A stretch of 64,000 nt of DNA from Citrus sinensis (lineage: Eukaryota > Streptophyta > Magnoliopsida > Sapindales > Rutaceae), in NCBI RefSeq assembly GCF_022201045.2, contig NC_068562.1, positions 682,001-746,000 of the forward strand, written 5' to 3'. Shown here piece by piece: positions 1-12,066 of the stretch. The notes under the pieces were generated by a model that saw nothing but the letters and a program-made list of their open reading frames with translations, searched no databases and was not told the origin of the DNA. Every line of letters begins with the position of its first letter. Positions within the stretch are counted from its first letter, which is position 1. The translations under genes were made by a program, and so were the position numbers.

Positions 1-129
1 TATCTTTCTAGTTCCAGCTCCAGCTTTGACTGGACTCAGTGGTGGGCTTATTCGGAACGTCAATGGGGTCGCTGCTTTTGGCAGCAAGGCCATAATCTTG
101 CCTTTTATTTTCCATTTCCTCTCCAGCAT
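1..129 (-). CDS. 5' part of a syringolide-induced protein 14-1-1-like gene, cut by the window edge
   Basis: The minus strand reads open from an ATG at 129-127 to the window edge; another in-frame ATG lies at 93-91. An in-frame stop sits just upstream of the first ATG. The peptide has a short basic start (MLERKWKIKGK), then KAATPLTFRISPPLSPVKAG. The PLSP block and its spacing resemble the N-terminus of the second small minus-strand gene at 2186-2618, so the two look like tandem paralogues. I assign both to the plant family of small proteins named after soybean syringolide-induced 14-1-1 from the pattern of short PLSP/SPxVSCMGQVK blocks, by memory of the family. Their biochemical function is unknown. 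Only about 43 residues are visible, so the 3' end and any intron lie outside the window. Confidence 0.55.
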   Translation of the reverse strand, partial: MLERKWKIKGKIMALLPKAATPLTFRISPPLSPVKAGAGTRKI

Positions 130-2185
130 AATTCAATATCTATTTTGTTGCTGCTGGCTGCTGCTGCTTAACTACTTCTAATCAAAATCGAACAGGTACT
201 TTGTGCTTGGAAGCTTTTAGATTAAGATTGAAAGAGTTTACTTGACAGGGTCAATATGTTGGACACAGTCTGTGGAAAAAGGTTTCTGACTTATGGATTA
301 ATGCTTGATTCCTTAATGTAACTTTTGAATAATTTCCTTGATTCCTCAATGAAACCTTGTAGCCGGCAGAATTAATATTATTATTATTATTCTGAGGACG
401 GCATTCTGAATATATTTATGCCGCTCAAGCTATAGTAAAAACTAACACCTTCAAAATTCACATCCCAATAAATTTATCATTGTGGACCTCTTACATGTTA
501 CTATATGAAAGAAAATTAATAGGATAAATAAGTAACCTCTTAAATTACGATAATTTCAATTATGTCATCATACATATGTCACATTATTTTATATACAAAT
601 TTTGTTTCCCAATTTGTATAATTATTAATATTCTCTCCTAAAACAACTTGTCAATTATATGAATTATTGAAAAGTAACACTTTACCATATTAACTTTTTA
701 AAAGTAACAATTTATTACATTTTTTTCAATTTACAATAATTGATCATGGGATGGATCAATTACAGGGGTAATATTGTCATTTGCTTGTCATTGTAAATTT
801 AAGCAGAAATGTTGTTTCGTACCAAGAGTAAGACAAAATTATAAATTCACACGGCATTGATTTATATAATTTTATTTTTATTTTTGGAGTTATTAACTAG
901 GGATAAAATTGATATTTTACAAGTCGATTAGCATAAGTGACGGAAACGTAGTAAATTGTTATTTTTAAAAAGTTAATGAAGTAAAGTGTTATCTTTCAAT
1001 AATTTGTGTAGTGATTTGTTATTTTGTAATACTTAGCATAATGAAAAGATATTATATATATTGTGAGGGTAATGAAGTGCTGGGACGATATTACACCACA
1101 TTGTATATTAGTATAATACTTATTAAACTAATACACTATATGGTCTAATAGCGTTCGCATACTGACTCTATTAAACTCCGTATGAAAGAAAAATGAGGGC
1201 TGTCACATGAGAGATTACATATATATATATAAATAAATGAGAGCGCACATGCATGAAAATTTTTATTTATACTAAATGACACAGATAAATAATGACTTGA
1301 ACACTGACTCTATTAAACTATATGGGTTAATAACGTGTTGGCATGAAAAAAGAAAAAGGCACCTAAGAAGGACTATTTATAGCATCCTTTAATGTGTGTT
1401 GAGTGTGTGCGTGTATAAATATGGCATCCTTGTATATGTATGTATATATACAAGTGATGTTAGATAAAAATATTTAGAAAAGTTATCTCAAATTAAACTT
1501 CGTAAGTATCCTTCTGATATTTCGAAACTGGAAAGAGCAACCTTGCATTTAACCGGTAGGATCTAGGAACTTTGAAAGTCAAAAGTCCCAAAATTAGTAT
1601 TATGGACTATACTTAATTTGTAAATCGTTGTCTCACTCTAATTTCTTTCAAGATCTTTTCTTCAAAATTAAGTCTAATATGGACTGTACTTAAAAGGTAG
1701 CTTGTTATTAACTCCGTGATTGAATTGTGTCATGCAAAGTCTAAATATTGTTGCTTGGAATTAGGCCTTTAACCACTATAAGCTCATTAATTAAGCTTGT
1801 AGGTTAACCTGGTAATTAGAAACTCAACAAAGCTGGACACTTAAAGTAACAGTAGCAATTCAACAAGATGGGGATCGAACCTCGCTCCCGCGCAGTTGGT
1901 GACGATCGATGGCCATTTTGGTAGTGGAATATCAGACCAATGAAGTTGGAAGTTCGTAATGATACAACATTGCAATTAGAAAAGAGTTGTAGGTACACAG
2001 CCAATTTGCAAAAGGTTTTACTTTTACATATAATTGAGGAGAAACAGGAAGAGCATCGTTTCTTTTCCTTCATATGTTAACTTCTTTCCTTGGTTGTGCA
2101 GAACAAGGCATGATCACCTCGTTTACTTCCTCTTGATGATCTAGCTGCTCATATCCTCCAATTCAATTTCGCCAACCCACCACCA
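130..2185. other. Intergenic DNA between the two small 14-1-1-like genes
   Basis: About 2 kb of AT-rich DNA without a supportable gene. It holds the long inverted-repeat element listed separately (635-1030). The only open reading frame of any size, on the minus strand at 1816-2073, has no recognisable domain. A short tRNA-like stretch near 1869-1890 was examined and rejected. Confidence 0.6.
635..1030. mobile_element. Foldback / long terminal-inverted-repeat MITE, about 400 bp
   Basis: The left arm (about 635-715) and the right arm (about 940-1030) are imperfect reverse complements over roughly 80-90 bases. The best-matching core is ATTGAAAAGTAACACTTTAC at about 664-683, paired with its near-complement at about 980-999. 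The 220-base centre has no coding capacity. Long inverted arms with a short non-coding middle are typical of Mutator-like or foldback non-autonomous elements. I could not fix the exact ends or a target-site duplication, so the superfamily is left open. Confidence 0.6.
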
Positions 2186-2618
2186 TCACAGGCTACTCCC
2201 ATATTTCGTCATCCGACGCAAAGGAGGCCTGTGATCAACAATAACATCATCACATTGTTTTCCTCCCTTGAAAATTTTCCTCGTAGAAACTCGTTCATTC
2301 TTCTTCACATCTTTAGCAGATAACACTGGTGTTGTGTCCCGAGCTGGAGCTGGGTGCAATACTTCCTTTGGTCTGATCATGTTCTTCTTCTTCTTGTTAT
2401 TTTTCTTGTTCTTCATGTTCTTGACTTGCCCCATGCATGAAACGTTCGGTGACGCTGGTTCCTGCTGTTCGAAGCTCAAATTCCTTGGCTGTCTTTGAGC
2501 CTCCTCTGGAATTATAGATACCATGGGACTACCAAATCCTTTTCTACCAGCAGCTGGACTGAGTAGTGGCGACAAGGGACGCAGCTTTGGCCAAGGATGC
2601 CAGAATCTTGCTTTTCAT
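2186..2618 (-). pseudogene. Syringolide-induced 14-1-1-like gene with an apparent frameshift near its start
   Basis: The minus strand codes for about 128 residues ending at a stop at 2186-2188. Recognisable blocks are LSPLLSPAAGRKGFGSPMVS, then EPASPNVSCMGQVK, a Lys/Asn-rich basic stretch that may act as a nuclear signal, and a basic C-terminus. This frame has no ATG upstream of Met-Val-Ser-Ile, because a stop comes about 14 codons before LSPLLSP. A different frame begins with an ATG at 2618-2616 and reads MKSKILASLAKAAS, which aligns with IKGKIMALLPKAAT of the paralogue at 1-129. The similarity then continues in the downstream frame, so a small net indel near 2573-2582 seems to have split the gene. 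It could also be translated from the internal ATG, contain an unseen splice, or be an assembly error. Function of the family is unknown. Confidence 0.6.
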
Positions 2619-2639
2619 TTTAGATGGTCTCTGATGGTC

Positions 2640-3290
2640 TCTCCACACTATTTATCATTCTCTAAGGCCTCATAGTTGCGAATGCTTAAGGTTCAAAGCT
2701 TAGGAAACAGATAGGCGCAAATAATTCTTCGGGTCAAATAAGTGTGAGTTGTAACCGGCCAGCACTTGACATTCGACGTAATATCCCAGTTCTCACACTT
2801 GCTCTACTAACTTTTCATACTGAAGTACAATTAAACCTCAATTTAAAAAAATAATAATAATAATTTTGCCAATAAACACCTTCAATCAGCCCCCCAAACC
2901 ACCTGTAAAGCTTAATTTTAACAGTATTATTACAATATGTCATCGAAGATTGCCCACAAAAACACGTTTCCTCGATTTAAGGAAAAAAAAAATTATTGTG
3001 TAGCATGAAAATCCTCCAAAACTGTGTACACTGAATACTAAACATTTACAACATAGAAGAAGACCAATCTGCAAATAATTTTATCAGCTAAATGGAAAAA
3101 TAAATTATACAAACAAGTTGTAAACTCAGTAACAATCTCTCAATAAACTTGAACTGTACTGACTCTGATTTAGAGTCCGGCCTTTGGAATGATAGCATTC
3201 AGCAGTTAAAAAGATAAAATAACAAAATAACACCCAATGAACTGTCACGTCCGAGTTTTCTCTCGGTACAACACCTCAGGCATTCAAGCC
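2640..3290. other. NRPB1 3' flank and presumed 3' UTR
   Basis: This DNA lies between the start of the small gene at 2618 and the NRPB1 stop at 3291. Both genes are on the minus strand, so the part next to 3290 should be the NRPB1 3' untranslated region, followed by the promoter side of the small gene. It is AT-rich and without coding signal. I did not pin a poly(A) site. Confidence 0.5.
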
Positions 3291-6200
3291 TTAACGTGAG
3301 CTCTTGTCACCTTTGGTGTTCTTGTCATCTTTCGTCGCACTGTCATCTCTATTTGTTTGTGGTGTATACTGACTAGTCGACGATGGGGAATACCCCGGTG
3401 CACTGGGAGAGTACCCAGCACTTGGACTTCACAAAAGAAAAAAGAATTGTAAGAACAAATTGATTAAAAGCAATCTAAGTTTTAGTCAACATTGCAGAAA
3501 ATTTTCTAGAACTTGGATTTCAATATCTGCTTACCTATACTGAGGTGAACTTGGGCTATAGTCTGGGTTTCCACCTCCAGCATTATATGGGCTGCAAAGT
3601 AAAAAGAAAAGCATTAAGGAAGGAAAAAGAAAAGCATTAACGCACGCTAATCAGTCCATATCTACAATAATACTATATTGGGGACCATGACCACTAAAGC
3701 CATTGTCAAGGCTCAAACCAAAAAGGAAAAGATGCATGTAAGATACAGTCAACATCACAAATAACATGAATAAACTTACCTGCTAGGGCTGTATGTTGGG
3801 CTCGAAGGAGAATAAGAGGGAGATGTCGGTGAATACGAAGATGATGTTGGACTGCGTAAAAAGAAAAGTTGCTTACAAGATACATCAACATAATCATCCA
3901 GATATAATAATGTTAAAAACAACAGAGATAAAATCATTAATAATTTAAACCCATCCAAGTCCAATCCCCAGCTACAGCAAGTCTTAGGTTCAACAGATAT
4001 TTCAGTATATAGAATTCTATCAAAAACAAGACCTAATAAATTGGATACAGCTTTTAACACAAACATTAGACTTGACCACATATCGCACTATGGCTTACCT
4101 GTAATTTGGAGATGTAGGGCTGTACGGACTGGCAGGAGATAATCTTGGACTACTTGGTGAGTAGGCCAGCGACGGACTGTATTTGGCAGACTGAGGATTG
4201 TAGCTTGGGGATGTAGGACTATAGGTTGGTGAAGTTGGGCTATAACTTGGTGAAGTTGGACTATAACCAGGAGAAGTGGGGCTATAGGCTGGTGAAGTGG
4301 GGCTGTACGATGGAGAAGTGGGGCTGTATGACGGTGAGGTAGGGCTGTACGAAGGTGATGTTGGGCTGTAGGAAGGAGAGGTTGGGCTGTACGATGGTGA
4401 AGTGGGGCTGTATGCAGGTGAGGTGGGGCTATATGCAGGTGAGGTGGGGCTATATGCCGGTGAGGTGGGGCTATAGCTTGGTGAAGTTGGACTGTAACTG
4501 GGAGAAGTGGGGCTGTAACTTGGAGAGGTCGGGCTGTAGCTTGGGGATGTTGGGCTGTAACTTGGGGAGGTTGGGCTATAGCTTGGTGAAGTAGGTGAGT
4601 ACGATGGACTGGTAGGAGAATAGGCAGGACTGGTTGGACTATAACCAGGAGAACTTGGACTATAAGTTGGTGAGGTAGGGCTATATCCAGGCGAGGTGGG
4701 ACTGTATCCAGGCGAAGTTGGGCTGTATCCAGGTGACGTGGGACTGTATCCAGGAGATGACGGACTGTAGCCTGGTGATGATGGGCTGTATCCGGGTGAT
4801 GAAGTAGGAGAGAAGGCCATTCCACCAACATAAGGAGAAAACTGGGCATCCGTGACCGGGGACAGACGGAGATTTGGGCTAAACAAGTAACCTGGAGACA
4901 TCATGCCATCATGATAAGGAGTCCCAGACACCGGAGAACGAGCAGGTGTCATGCCAAACTCCAGACCTTCCATATAACTAGGAAGCTGAAGTTCGATGGC
5001 ATTTTTCAGCATCTCATCATTGAGATACAATGAACAGTCTCCTGTCCCAATAGGCGCAAGCTGACCTAACATTATATTCTCAGTGACCCCCCTCAAATAA
5101 TCTGATTCTGCAAAGACTGCAGCATCAAGAAGAATGTCAACCGTTTCTTCAAATGAACATCTCATCATTGGTCCAGTATCATTCCTGTTGATGCCATGAC
5201 GAGTGATGGCCATCAAGTGGCCTCGATAGGTCATCGTATCACAAAGTATAGCCAGATGTCGGTAATTCACATAAGAGCCATCAAAAGATATAACTACTCT
5301 CAATTCATCCAATAGCGCCCGACGAACTGCCTCAATTCCTAGTACTTCAATTATTTCAATCAAGTGATTGCTTGTTGTCCTTCTCGCATCAACATCTTCA
5401 TGACACATAACGGCTAAAAGATTCACACCTTCAGTATCCAGCATCCACTCATCTTCCGACTTAAATCCTTCATTATCATCATATTTGGTTGTTTTACCCT
5501 TTTTAATAAACACCTTGTTGATATCAGGGATACCTCGAAGAGCCATTTCTGTCAGCATGTTACTCTCAATCTTCTTCAAGAAAACATCATCTTCAGCTGA
5601 TTCATCATTCAATTCTCCCTTTGGAGCTTCATCATTCATTATGCGAATACGAAGGATGAGTTTATCAGCATTATCATCATTGAATATGCAAGTCAAATCA
5701 TCATCGAACTCCTGATTTATCTTCTCAGCAACAGCTGCCATGCTTAATTTCTTATCAACCATCATTTCCCGATTCAGCTCTATGCGAAGCAACCAAGGAG
5801 ATATTTTTTCAGGTGCAATGTCCTCGTCTGGCATCTCATAGTAAGACTTGACAAATTCAACATCCTCTTCAATAATTGTGCCCATGGGATCTGGATCATA
5901 CCATACTTCTGTAGCTTCAGTAACACTACGGAGAGTAGTGTACTCTAGTGCACATTGAACATTCTTGGCCCTCTCCTTAGTTGAGTTAACGCCAGGTTTC
6001 AGAAATACAGAGAGTGAAGGAGTTTTGATTTTCTTAGCCACATTTATAATTTCCCTCAACCTTGGAACTCCTAGAGTGACATTCTTTGCGCTCACACCAG
6101 CATAATGGAACGTATTAAGAGTCATCTGGGTGGCAGGTTCACCAATTGACTGTGCAGCAACACAGCCAATCATTTCCCCAGGTGCTACTAATGACTGTAA

Positions 6201-9200
6201 GAATCGTGACTCAATTTCACCAATAACCCACTCAAACGCTTCACGGGTAAGCCTGTGCTCCTTCAACACCCTTTTACTGGCAAAAGTGCTACGGAGCAAG
6301 ATATTAAAGAAAAGGGTGGCATTCTTTTGGGCTTCCACACTCAATGGATCTTCACCAGGAACAACTTTCAGCCTCTCCTGGAGCTTATCAACAGCTTCGA
6401 CTACTTCCATTGGATGCATATCAGAAGGCCTTCGCGGATCAACCTTGAAAGTCTTCTGCGCATTCCAGATAAGTCTCTTAAGGTTAACAGGGAGTGGCCA
6501 AGAACTATCACCTGAGGTTGCTATCTCCGTTGCAAGCTGGTATCTATCTGCTTCAAGTTTCTGAACTTCTGCATCAAAAACATCTCGTAATTCTTTAATT
6601 GTTTTCAAATCATCAATATATTCTTGCAGCATATAATTCGGGTTCCAGTTTTCTTCATCCATCTCAAATCTGAAAGCCTTATCAAATTCTGACTTTTTCA
6701 TCTTCAAAGAATCAAGTGTCTGTGATTCTATCCAGACTGAATCCATACCATCTTCGCCATAGAGAAACTGGATTACATCACCCAATGAGTTCCTCACAGT
6801 TCCATCATATTTTACCATTATATCTTCCATTGCCTTCACTAGCCGCCTCTGGATGTATCCGGTCTCAGAAGTCTTCACTGCAGTATCAATAAGACCTTCC
6901 CTACCACCCATAGCATGGAAAAAGAACTCCTGTGGGGTCAGCCCACGCAGGTACGAGTTCTCCACAAACCCTCGACTTTCTGGCCCATAATCATCTTTAG
7001 TAAAATGAGGCAATGTCCGATCTACAAACCCAAATGGGATACGCTTTCCTTCCACATTCTGCTGCCCCACACAAGCAGTCATCTGTGATATATTGATGAA
7101 ACTTCCTTTGGATCCAGCTGTCACCATTGCCTTAAGATTATTGCTTTCTGATAAACTCTTCTGCGCGCTACTTCCAGCTTCATCACGAGCTGTATTCAGA
7201 ACCTGAAGAATGGAGATATAATAGTATGAGCTAAAGGAACCAGAACAAAAGAGTCAGTAAAGAAGCAATTCTAGACTTCTAGTTAGGCACCTGGTTCACT
7301 TTGTTCTCAAATGACTCCATCATAGTCCGTCCAGGCTCAGGCTCTAAGCTTTTGTCTTGGGCTTGCTTAATAAGGTTTTTCACATTATTCTTTGCTTTAG
7401 AAATGGTATCGTTGATAGTTTCCATTGTTTTTGCATCAGCAATTGTATCTCCAATTCCAATACTAAAAGCATTCTGCAAAAGCCAATAGTTAACAAGCCA
7501 CTGTGTATGTCCCAAGAACTTGCGAGCAGCATCTGGACCAACTTCCTCCCTGTATGCATGAGACCAAAATAAAAGTTTAAAAATTGTAGAATTTACTAAA
7601 AACAACGAAAAGCATTAACAATGGTGTTATACCTGTCTCTCTCCTAGTATTTTACATACTAGACATAAAGCAGAATAAAACTTGGTAGGGCTACAGCTTA
7701 TGGTTTTTTCCACTGTTACATGTATGTTCTTTCTCCAAATATATTCATTCAATATTTATTTTTTGGCTCCCAAACTAATATACAAGCATGGCATGCCTGT
7801 TAAACATTATTTTCCTTCACTATGAGCCAAAATGATAGATATTGTGGCAGGTCTCAATCACATAACTAGAATATCCAAAATTCTAGGTACCTCATACTTT
7901 TGACTACAATCTGCAATGCTGAAATATCTCTTGTTAACCATAAACCGAAAGGACTTACCAAATAACGTGTATAAGACTTCCTGTGGATGTGCCAAGGGTC
8001 TTCTTGCAAAGCGTTCCAGAAAGCAGCTCCCCTTTTTCTATTCGAACTAGGGTATCCCCTGCAGTGAGTATACCCTTGTCATTGTCTGCATGCCAGGCAG
8101 CCGTTCTGAATAGATTTATTTGCTTAGGTATGATCAGATTAAAAACTTGTTTCCCAGTCCAAAGAGGCCGAGGTTTTAAAATTGTGGGTTGAGGAACTTT
8201 CCCATCAAAATCCTCCCACCACATCAATATGTTCATGAAAACATCCTGCAGAAGGAAGTGGAAATCACACTTGAGTATCAACCAGGAAGAAATAACATTA
8301 AAGCAACCTAGCCCAAGTGAAATAGTTATCACTATTACCTTCTCAATGAAGGTATCTCTTTTAGTAATTTTACGGCATCCCAAAAGTGTATCCTGGACGA
8401 TGCCCATTACAGGCCTATTTGATTGAGGAGACACAATGCATTTAGGCACCATCATTAACTCCAAAACTTCTGCTCTAGTTTCAAACGACTGAGGGACATG
8501 CATGTTCATTTCATCACCATCAAAATCAGCATTGTATGGCGATGTAACAGAAAGATTCAGGCGGAAAGTTGAGTATGGCATGATCTTGATTCTATGTCCC
8601 ATAATTGACATTTTATGAAGACTGGGTTGACGATTAAAAAGAACAAAGTCCCCATCATTGAGATGCCGCTCCACCTGCAACCACATCAGCAATGGTTAGC
8701 ACTTATTATGGAAAGGCAATAACTATTTCTAAACCAGTCCGAACAGTACCTTGTAACCAAGCTCCAAGTGGTGGTCACTACTTTTCTTCAAGTAACGGAG
8801 ATCGAGCCTTTGACCATCATCTCTTATGATATATTTGGCACCGGTTTTTCCAGGAGGAGGATGGGGCCCATATTCAACAAGCTCTTTTAACCTGTTATAT
8901 AAATGAAAAAGCTTCCAATTCAACATGCATCTAAAAATAGTAGAAAAAAAATAGCAAATTTGACGCACACATACCTTTCAATGTTATACGGGGTAACAGT
9001 TTCTGGGTAAGTCAGATTTAATGCAATGCTCCATGGCACCCCCAACTGATCAATGTTGATAGTCGGGTCTGGTGTTATAACCGTCCTGGCAGAGAAATCA
9101 ACACGCTTCCCCATCAAGTTACCCCTGATGCGCCCTTCCTTTGCCTTAAGCCGACTACAGATTGATTTAATCGGTCTACCTGATCGCTGAGTAGCCTGAT

Positions 9201-12066
9201 CAACAGAGAATAAACCCCAGCAATAAGTAGAGATTGAAAATATGCATATGCATGCAACTTATGCATGTGCATGTTAGCAACCGTACCCTTGGCTGCCCAG
9301 GCAATTCATTATCAAAATATGTGGCTATGTGAAACTGCAACAATTGTGCAAACTCGGATATGATATGTGCAGGTGCCCCATTCCTCTCCTGTCTCCTCAA
9401 ATTCTCATTGTGCCGAATGATCATTGCCAATTGATGAGTCAAATCATCCTATAGTTGGCAATAACAAGTAATCAGAATATATATAGATAGATAGATAGAA
9501 AGAGTGAGCGAGAGATAGTCATGCTCAGGTACAAATGTTTGCACTCTTTAAAATGTAGATGCAGAGTTTTACGATGTTGTAAGAATGCACATTTTAAAAG
9601 TGTGCCATCTACATCTTTATATATGTTTATATATAAAATAATTCTCCAATGAGGACATCCTCATTTTAACAAAGTAAGGATGCCACTAATAGAAGAAAAA
9701 AACCCACAGATTTCAGCAACAAACAAAAAAACAGACTCCAATGTGTTCAAATATGTATTTTTATATATTTTAGCTGCATCATCATTTTGTTAAAGTGAGG
9801 CTGCAGGCCCTGCCTGACCTGCTGACCCTAAAAACACGAGCAAACAATTGTCAAAGTGGGAGCAGCAATATAGTCTTTCTCTAATAAGGACATTGTCACT
9901 TTGTTGCCACTGAAATTAAAAAAAGAAAAAAAAAACAGATATTTCCATACATTAGAGCCTCCTCTTTTTTATTTTTTATTTTTTGCTTGTTAGTGTACAG
10001 AAATCTATGTTTTTTTATCTGTTAGTGACATCTTCACTTTGTTAAAATAAGGATGTCCGCGATAGAGAATTTAATTACTATTATTATTGTTGTTGTTGCT
10101 GTTGTTGTTGATGTTGTTGTTATTCACCTTAAGAATACTTGAACATTAATTAATAAAATTTCATTATTGCACCGTAAATTGGACAAAAGTTGGGATTAAG
10201 GTAACAATCCTAGAAAAGTGAATACAAAAATATGAAATGGGGACTTGCCTCACTCCTAGAGGAGGTATCCATCATCACCGAGGGCCTCACTGGAGGTGGA
10301 GGAATTGGAAGAACCTGCAGAATCATCCAATCTGGACGAGCATACTTAGGATTCAATCCTAAGAGTTGACAGTCCTCATCGCTTATCCTCTTTAGAACAC
10401 CAAGAACCTGAAATCCAGTCAAAAAAGTTAGAATCACGAAACAAGCAGGTGAAAATGAGGATAGGTATATACTGAATTTGGAATGAGATACCCTTTCAGC
10501 AGTAAGTGTCTGCTTTCTTTCAACAGGTTCAGGAAGTTGTTCCTGATCATCATTCTTTTTCCTCTGAGCCTTGTACTCCGCAATCATCTTCATGCCTTCA
10601 ATAGTCAGCTTTGGTTGCTGAGCACCACAGCCACCCTTGTTCTTTTTAAGAGGTTCTTCACCATCTTGACCAGGTACATCAATCTCATCACCACCCTCAC
10701 ATTTAGTTTTGTTTTTGCATGCATCCAAAATCTTTTTAAGCCTGTTCTTGGGATTCCTAATTTTCAAGGCTTGCTTAAACTTGTGATCGTCCTGCTTGAA
10801 CAAGAAGTAAATCATGCATGAAGCAGAAAATAATATACTAGAATTCCAAGGGAGGAAGAAGGAATAAGGCATACAAGGAATAACAAGATTCATCTCATCA
10901 ACCTCATGAGAAACCAAATAGAATGAAAAAGGGAGGATTATTCCAACAGTTTAAATAACCTAGTCCACATGGAAGGCCTGCGTCAAAATGCATATATGAA
11001 AGCCTACCACAATCCACTCCAAAACCATAACTCGTTTACAAATCCTGTTTCCCAATGTCTAATGGTGAAATTGACCACATCTATTTTTTTAACTGCACAA
11101 GGTCAACCCTGCATGCATGAATAAAAAATTATTTACATCTACCTAATCAAGGTTTGTCATATGTGTGCCAAATGATTAACATTTAAAATGTCCAATTTTT
11201 CAGTTTTTAAGAATCTAACGAGTTCTCTGAAAATGATGCAAATGTCTGATATCAAATACTATTTGGAATCCCCTGATGCTAGCAAAAAAGCCAAGTAGGA
11301 AAAAATTCAATTAAAACCCATTGTGATCTATAACTACTGATAATCAAAATAAGGATTTTAAAATCAAGAACCAGAATCCTTCTACGAAGAAGGCAGAACA
11401 AACACAATATCTGCCTTAAAAACACAACGAATGGTAAGGGCTACCTCATCAGCAAGAATTTTTGAGCAATTGAAGCAAACAGATCGCATGATGCTGAGCA
11501 CAGTCTTCATAAACCCTATATGAAACATCGGCTTAGCAAGCTCCAAATGCCCAAAATGACCAGGGCACTCCGCCATGTTGGCCGTACAAGTCTCGCACTT
11601 CATCTTTCTGTCAATTGTACCAAGCCTAGGGTCACTCAAACCTCCTGGCTTCGGCTTCCCTCTCTCGGTAGTTTCACCATGCTCAATCTGTACCACTGAC
11701 ATTTGCCTCTGTATAAACCAAATAGCAATTATTCAATCAACCGTTAAAAAAATTATCAACTATCAAGAACCATTTGCAGTGTCTTCAGTGTCCAAAAATA
11801 TCATAGGAAAAATGATACAGAGAAAAAAAAAAAACACATTTTCACAACGAGTAGTGAAACCAGTGCTCTTCACAAGCTTCAAAAGTTCAATTTCCCCCTT
11901 TTCCTCCCCTTTTTTCCCGTTTATCCTCAGCAACCAAACAAACTACTAGGAATTACAAAAGAGATATTCGAGAGGAAATTACAATTTCATCGGGACTGAG
12001 AATGCCGAACTGGACCATGCGGACCTTGGCCACCTCCGCCGGGGAGTATGGAAATCGCGTATCCAT
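3291..12066 (-). CDS. NRPB1: DNA-directed RNA polymerase II largest subunit (RPB1)
   Basis: Largest catalytic subunit of nuclear RNA polymerase II. Fourteen coding exons keep frame: 12066-11983, 11708-11445, 10791-10492, 10407-10249, 9448-9287, 9195-8975, 8891-8750, 8674-8339, 8245-7959, 7549-7291, 7202-4099, 3851-3780, 3591-3535 and 3426-3291, giving 1860 aa, close to Arabidopsis NRPB1. The start [15 protein letters not shown] matches the family. Exon 2 carries the N-terminal zinc site ([17 protein letters not shown]). Exon 8 carries the catalytic magnesium loop [10 protein letters not shown], with aspartates at about 494, 496 and 498. Exon 11 holds the bridge-helix and jaw regions, then the C-terminal domain from about residue 1540: some 28 near-consensus YSPTSPS heptads and further degenerate ones across exons 11-14, ending in a charged tail ([12 protein letters not shown]). 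Intron 4 uses a GC donor. The gene looks intact. Confidence 0.97.
4210..4800 (-). repeat. 21-bp coding repeat of the RNA polymerase II C-terminal domain
   Basis: Tandem 21-base units encode the YSPTSPx heptads. Position 7 alternates among Ser, Gly, Ala and Thr in runs: Gly near the start, then a run of Ser, a block of Ala, another run of Ser. Blocks of like variants suggest local unit duplication or conversion. The opposite strand of the same DNA also reads open for hundreds of bases, but only because the repeat contains no stops there. Confidence 0.9.
9640..10071. mobile_element. Inverted-repeat (MITE-like) element inside NRPB1 intron 4
   Basis: The left end, starting AATTCTCCAATGAGGACATC, is matched in reverse complement by the right end at about 9995-10071 (AATTCTCTATCGCGGACATC when read on the minus strand). 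The similarity runs about 75-80 bases with scattered mismatches. Shorter related pieces (TTTGTTAAAGTGAGG, ACATTGTCACTTTGTTG) lie between the arms, suggesting a nested or rearranged element. It makes up over half of the 800-base intron 9449-10248. It has no coding capacity. Confidence 0.65.

Noticed and set aside
1860-1950. tRNA-like GGTTCGATCCC sequence on the minus strand, preceded by GCGCGGGAGCGA
   Set aside because: The T-loop motif is present, but the T-stem does not pair well and I could not fold an acceptor stem or anticodon arm around it.
4088-4849. Long open frame in a second minus-strand frame across the CTD repeat
   Set aside because: It is a by-product of the 21-bp repeat lacking stops in that frame; the encoded His/Pro/Leu-rich peptide is not a known protein.
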